From: RGIG9060 sp052173655
Lineage (GTDB): Bacteria; Spirochaetota; Spirochaetia; Treponematales; Treponemataceae
Assembly (NCBI GenBank): GCA_052173655.1
Contig: JBQMYD010000006.1
Span: forward strand, 89,481-153,480
DNA: 64,000 nt
Reading direction: 5' to 3'
The notes beneath the pieces were generated by a model. That model saw only the letters and a list, made by a program, of their open reading frames with translations, did no database searches and was not told the origin of the DNA. How positions within the stretch are numbered: the first letter of the stretch is position 1; each line of letters opens with the position of its first letter. A program made the translations under genes and the position numbers. Below, piece by piece: positions 61,831-64,000 of this stretch.

Positions 61831-62679
61831 CTAAATATTATTTATTCCCAAAATAGCTCGATTTTCGCTTTGCATACGATTTGCACGGTAAGAGTAAAAA
61901 TAATAACTGTTACAACAAGTACATATAGGACTTATCTGTATATTTTGCTCCGGAACAGAACAGTCTAAAAGCGTTTGTTTTATTGCAACTCTTAAATCAA
62001 GGTTATACTTTTCTTTCTCAAAACCTTTAGTAAAAATAAGAGAACATCTGTCTTTTCCCCAATCTGATGAATTTTCAAATTCAAGTAAAATTTCCCTGCC
62101 TACTTCATAGCAACTCTTACAAATCATCGGGGAAATGCAAACATAAACATCAAAGGGGGTTGTACCGTATTCTTCGTTCATTTTTTTTAAAACTTCTTTG
62201 CCGATTTTTAGAAAGGTACCTTTTCTGCCGGAATGGCACAATCCTACAGCCTTATTAACAGGATCTGCAAAATAAATAGCCGCACAGTCTGCAGTATTTA
62301 CTGAAAGCAAAATTCCACTTTCATTTGTAATAAGCCCATCAGTATTTGGAAAAAGCGTTTTTTCAAGACATTTTCCTTTATGTTTAGACGTTACAACTGC
62401 AACATTTTTTGTGTGTTTTTGATCACACTCAACTACATCATTCAACGAAAAACCGAATTGACTTACAAAATTAGACAATTTTTTTTCCGTTTCTTCAAGC
62501 TTTCCCCATCTTTTATCCCCTCCGCTTTCCTTTCGCCAGTAAAGCGTTAACTGCATATTTTCTTTTTCGCTCATCGGAGATTTTTCTGCAGCAAAGGAAA
62601 AACCTGCACTAAATCCTAAATCTGTAAGACTAGAAAATTTTAGATACGGAATTGAATTTTCAATTTTTTGTTTTGTCAT
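61831..62679 (-). CDS. pgeF: PgeF/YfiH family purine nucleoside phosphorylase (LACC1-like)
   Basis: This 282-residue enzyme belongs to the family formerly called multicopper polyphenol oxidases, which act as purine nucleoside phosphorylase/adenosine deaminase and remove misincorporated L-Ser from peptidoglycan precursors. The His/Cys zinc ligands sit in CDQKHTKNV, NTADCAAIYF and LCHSGRKGTF, and the tail FYSYRAN...RAILGI is characteristic. The usual HAGWRG motif is HSGRKG here. The ATG has no Shine-Dalgarno, and a promoter ends 7 nt before it. It is convergent with asnS. Confidence 0.87.
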   Translation of the reverse strand: MTKQKIENSIPYLKFSSLTDLGFSAGFSFAAEKSPMSEKENMQLTLYWRKESGGDKRWGKLEETEKKLSNFVSQFGFSLNDVVECDQKHTKNVAVVTSKHKGKCLEKTLFPNTDGLITNESGILLSVNTADCAAIYFADPVNKAVGLCHSGRKGTFLKIGKEVLKKMNEEYGTTPFDVYVCISPMICKSCYEVGREILLEFENSSDWGKDRCSLIFTKGFEKEKYNLDLRVAIKQTLLDCSVPEQNIQISPICTCCNSYYFYSYRANRMQSENRAILGINNI

Positions 62680-62686
62680 AAAAGAG

Positions 62687-62714
62687 ATTGTACTGTTAGT
62701 AAGAAAAAAATCAA
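62687..62714 (-). promoter_or_regulatory. pgeF promoter, leaderless type
   Basis: TTGATT (62714-62709), a 16-nt spacer and TACAAT (62692-62687) end 7 nt before ATG 62679, with only CTCTTTT between and no Shine-Dalgarno sequence. Confidence 0.65.
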
Positions 62715-62745
62715 ATACAATATTTTTTTACAACTAAAATAAAGA

Positions 62746-62773
62746 TTGTTTTTTTTCAAAAATATGCGATAAT
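62746..62773 (+). promoter_or_regulatory. Chemoreceptor gene promoter
   Basis: TTGTTT (62746-62751), a 16-nt spacer and GATAAT (62768-62773) fit sigma-70. The -10 context GCGATAAT also resembles the sigma-28 motility -10 (GCCGATAA), but no TAAA lies 15 nt upstream of it. The start would be near 62780, leaving a leader with AAAGGAG 8 nt before ATG 62808. Confidence 0.55.
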
Positions 62774-62807
62774 GAACATAGTGTCCAAAACAAAAGGAGT
62801 TTACAAA

Positions 62808-62861
62808 ATGAAAAAGAAAGGATTTACTACCCCCCCCCCCAGACACAGAATCAAGCGATAA
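62808..62861 (+). CDS. Short leader frame ending early in this allele (phase-off form of the chemoreceptor)
   Basis: This ATG has the strongest ribosome-binding site near the receptor: AAAGGAG, 8 nt upstream. Its frame reads MKKKGFTT, three Pro codons from the C-run, then RHRIKR and stop TAA at 62859. With one C fewer (10) the same frame runs without a stop into the receptor, adding 24 residues to its N-terminus. With one C more (12) it ends at TGA overlapping the receptor ATG as ATGA. It is therefore an on/off and coupling leader rather than a protein gene of its own. Confidence 0.7.
   Translation: MKKKGFTTPPPRHRIKR
62830..62840 (+). repeat. Homopolymeric C tract, 11 C, candidate phase-variation site
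   Basis: Eleven consecutive C occur in a genome region that is otherwise AT-rich and has no other C or G run longer than seven. The tract lies inside the leader frame that begins at ATG 62808. Poly-C/G tracts of this length are known to change length by slipped-strand mispairing in spirochaetes and other bacteria. Confidence 0.9.
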
Positions 62862-62880
62862 TAGTGCAAATTACAAAAAA

Positions 62881-64000
62881 ATGAAAAAAAGATTTTCATT
62901 AAACACAAAACTTACTTTAATTTTCGGTTTGCTTATTCTTCTTGCGTCTTTAATTGAAGGCTTACTTGCTGTAAGAATTGCCCGCAAAGCTGTAATGGAA
63001 AAAATTGAAACACATATGATTGATAAATCCGCAGATACAGCAGAAGTCCTTGACGGACGAGTTACTGCTTTTTGGCAATTTCTTGAAGGACTGGCACGCA
63101 TGCCTTCATTACAAAATGAAAGACTTTCTTTCACAGAAAAAACAAAAGCTCTTTCAAAAGAAGTAGAAATGAATGAACTCATAGATTTTTTTGGAGTCTG
63201 CGATATACAAGGGAACAGATATAACAATGACGGCTCTGTTACTCCGTCAAATGACCGTGATTGGTTTATTTCGGCAGTAAAGGGAAAAAACTTCGCTGCT
63301 GAACCGCGTATTTCGCGTACTACTAAAAGACTACAAATTGTAATGGCTGTACCTATTTATAATCAGGATAAAAATATCATCGGAGTATTAAGTGCAGGAG
63401 TCCACGGAAAATATTTATCAAATCAAATTGATGATCTCGTTGTCGGAGAAACCGGCTCTTGTTATATACTCGGCTTAGATGGAACTACGATTGCCCATAA
63501 AAATTTTGAAGCCGTAGAAAATCAACTGAACATGATCGAAGAAGGCAAAAAAGATAAAAAACTTGCTTCTTTAAGTAAATTCTTGGAACATGCCCTTGCA
63601 CTGGATAAAAGCGAAGTAGACTATTACACATACGAAAGGCTCTCATACATAGCATCTTTTGCAAAAATGAAAACAACAGATTGGACTGTAATTATCCGAG
63701 CTCCCAAAGATGAATTCATGGGTACAGTAAAAGCCTTGCGTACAACAATGTTCATAATTGGAATCATTATAATAACTGTTTCACTTTTAATCGTGTATTT
63801 TGTTGCCCTTGCAATAATAAAGCCGATAAGAAATACCGTTGATGCTTTAAAAGACATCGCTCAAGGAGAGGGAGATTTAACCGTAAGACTACCTGTAAAA
63901 GGAAATGATGAAATAACCGATCTTTCTGCATATTTTAACCAAACTATCGGAAAGATAGGAGAGGCAATAAAAGAAGTAAACTCAAATGCTTCAGTTATGA
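62881..64000 (+). CDS. Methyl-accepting chemotaxis protein (3' end cut by window edge)
   Basis: An open frame from ATG 62881 reaches the right edge, with 373 codons visible. The order is membrane segment 1 (residues 9-29), an extracytoplasmic double-Cache-like sensor (about 35-280, with DRDWFISAVKGKNF and RLQIVMAVPIYNQD), membrane segment 2 (about 288-313), and a HAMP linker (KPIRNTVDALKDIAQGEGDL, then LPVKGNDEI). The signalling tip lies beyond the window. The Cache type usually binds amino acids or organic acids; the ligand is unknown. ATG 62881 itself has no Shine-Dalgarno. The good site lies at ATG 62808, out of frame in this allele because of the 11-C run. Confidence 0.9.
   Translation, partial: MKKRFSLNTKLTLIFGLLILLASLIEGLLAVRIARKAVMEKIETHMIDKSADTAEVLDGRVTAFWQFLEGLARMPSLQNERLSFTEKTKALSKEVEMNELIDFFGVCDIQGNRYNNDGSVTPSNDRDWFISAVKGKNFAAEPRISRTTKRLQIVMAVPIYNQDKNIIGVLSAGVHGKYLSNQIDDLVVGETGSCYILGLDGTTIAHKNFEAVENQLNMIEEGKKDKKLASLSKFLEHALALDKSEVDYYTYERLSYIASFAKMKTTDWTVIIRAPKDEFMGTVKALRTTMFIIGIIIITVSLLIVYFVALAIIKPIRNTVDALKDIAQGEGDLTVRLPVKGNDEITDLSAYFNQTIGKIGEAIKEVNSNASVM

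Noticed and set aside
62740..62773. Sigma-28 motility promoter for the chemoreceptor
   Set aside because: The -10 resembles GCCGATAA, but the nearest TAAA is 22 nt away rather than 15, so the -35 does not fit.
62830..62840. The 11-C tract as only a sequencing error
   Set aside because: Not fully excluded, because homopolymers are error-prone. However, any length near this value is a long C-run in an AT-rich genome, so the slippage-prone feature remains whatever the exact count.
1..64000. Mobile elements, prophage or CRISPR
   Set aside because: No transposase, integrase, phage structural gene, terminal inverted repeats or regularly spaced repeats were found on either strand.

Overview
This is a 64 kb stretch of AT-rich chromosome from a spirochaete, most likely a host-associated Treponema. 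I infer this from the proteome style: many exported TPR proteins, treponemal lipoproteins, an LptD-like barrel protein, a lone FliG paralog, GatCAB beside AsnRS, and a TRL-type lipoprotein. The strand layout and gene pairs (fusA-uvrA-lptD; pgpH-ybeY-corC) fit too. There are no insertion sequences, prophage genes, CRISPR arrays or rRNA genes. Coding density is very high, the longest gap being about 260 bp, and most genes lie on the minus strand in long, tightly overlapping operons.

Layout. (1) 1-7940, minus: prfB (with its programmed +1 frameshift), a PEGA-like membrane protein, ftsY, an exported protein and a LolC-LolD-LolE type lipoprotein exporter; the last permease runs off the left edge. 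(2) 8019-8906, plus: a divergent secreted FN3/TPR-like protein. (3) 8923-22682, minus: fusA paralog, uvrA, lptD-like, pgpH, ybeY, corC and a TPR protein. (4) 22941-24383, plus: three small lipoproteins. (5) 24403-32171: alkD-like gene and GPH transporter (minus), thiI (plus), glycolipid glycosyltransferase (minus), family-4 UDG and priA (plus), tRNA-Arg (minus). (6) 32238-44784, minus: rpe, three exported or TPR proteins, recA, folK, scpA, scpB, rluB, cmk, rpsA, a terminator, then a degenerate AAA+ regulator, a TPR protein and a lipoprotein. (7) 44869-50554, minus: gatCAB, two unknowns and fliG1. (8) 50625-60153, minus: gltA, rsuA, lolA, rodZ-like, rimO, uvrD/pcrA and an acyl-CoA ligase. (9) 60368-64000: asnS (plus), pgeF (minus) and the start of a methyl-accepting chemotaxis protein (plus).

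How the genes work together. The window is mainly housekeeping: translation (prfB, EF-G paralog, rpsA, gatCAB, asnS, ybeY, rimO, rluB/rsuA, thiI), DNA repair (uvrA, recA, uvrD, priA, UDG, alkD), chromosome segregation (scpAB) and envelope biogenesis (LolA, LolCDE, LptD-like, glycolipid GT, ftsY, RodZ).

Two things stand out. First, the chemotaxis receptor at the right edge is preceded by a strong ribosome-binding site and ATG whose frame crosses an 11-C homopolymer. Changing the tract length would give three outcomes: fusion to the receptor, a leader peptide ending exactly on the receptor ATG (ATGA), or early termination as in this allele. This is a candidate three-state phase-variable chemoreceptor. 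Second, at least seven genes have sigma-70-like promoters whose -10 box lies 7-8 nt before the start codon with no Shine-Dalgarno sequence, which predicts a class of leaderless mRNAs. In thiI and rpe the apparent upstream GTG/TTG start is really the -35 box. All assignments come from reading the sequence; no database search was run.
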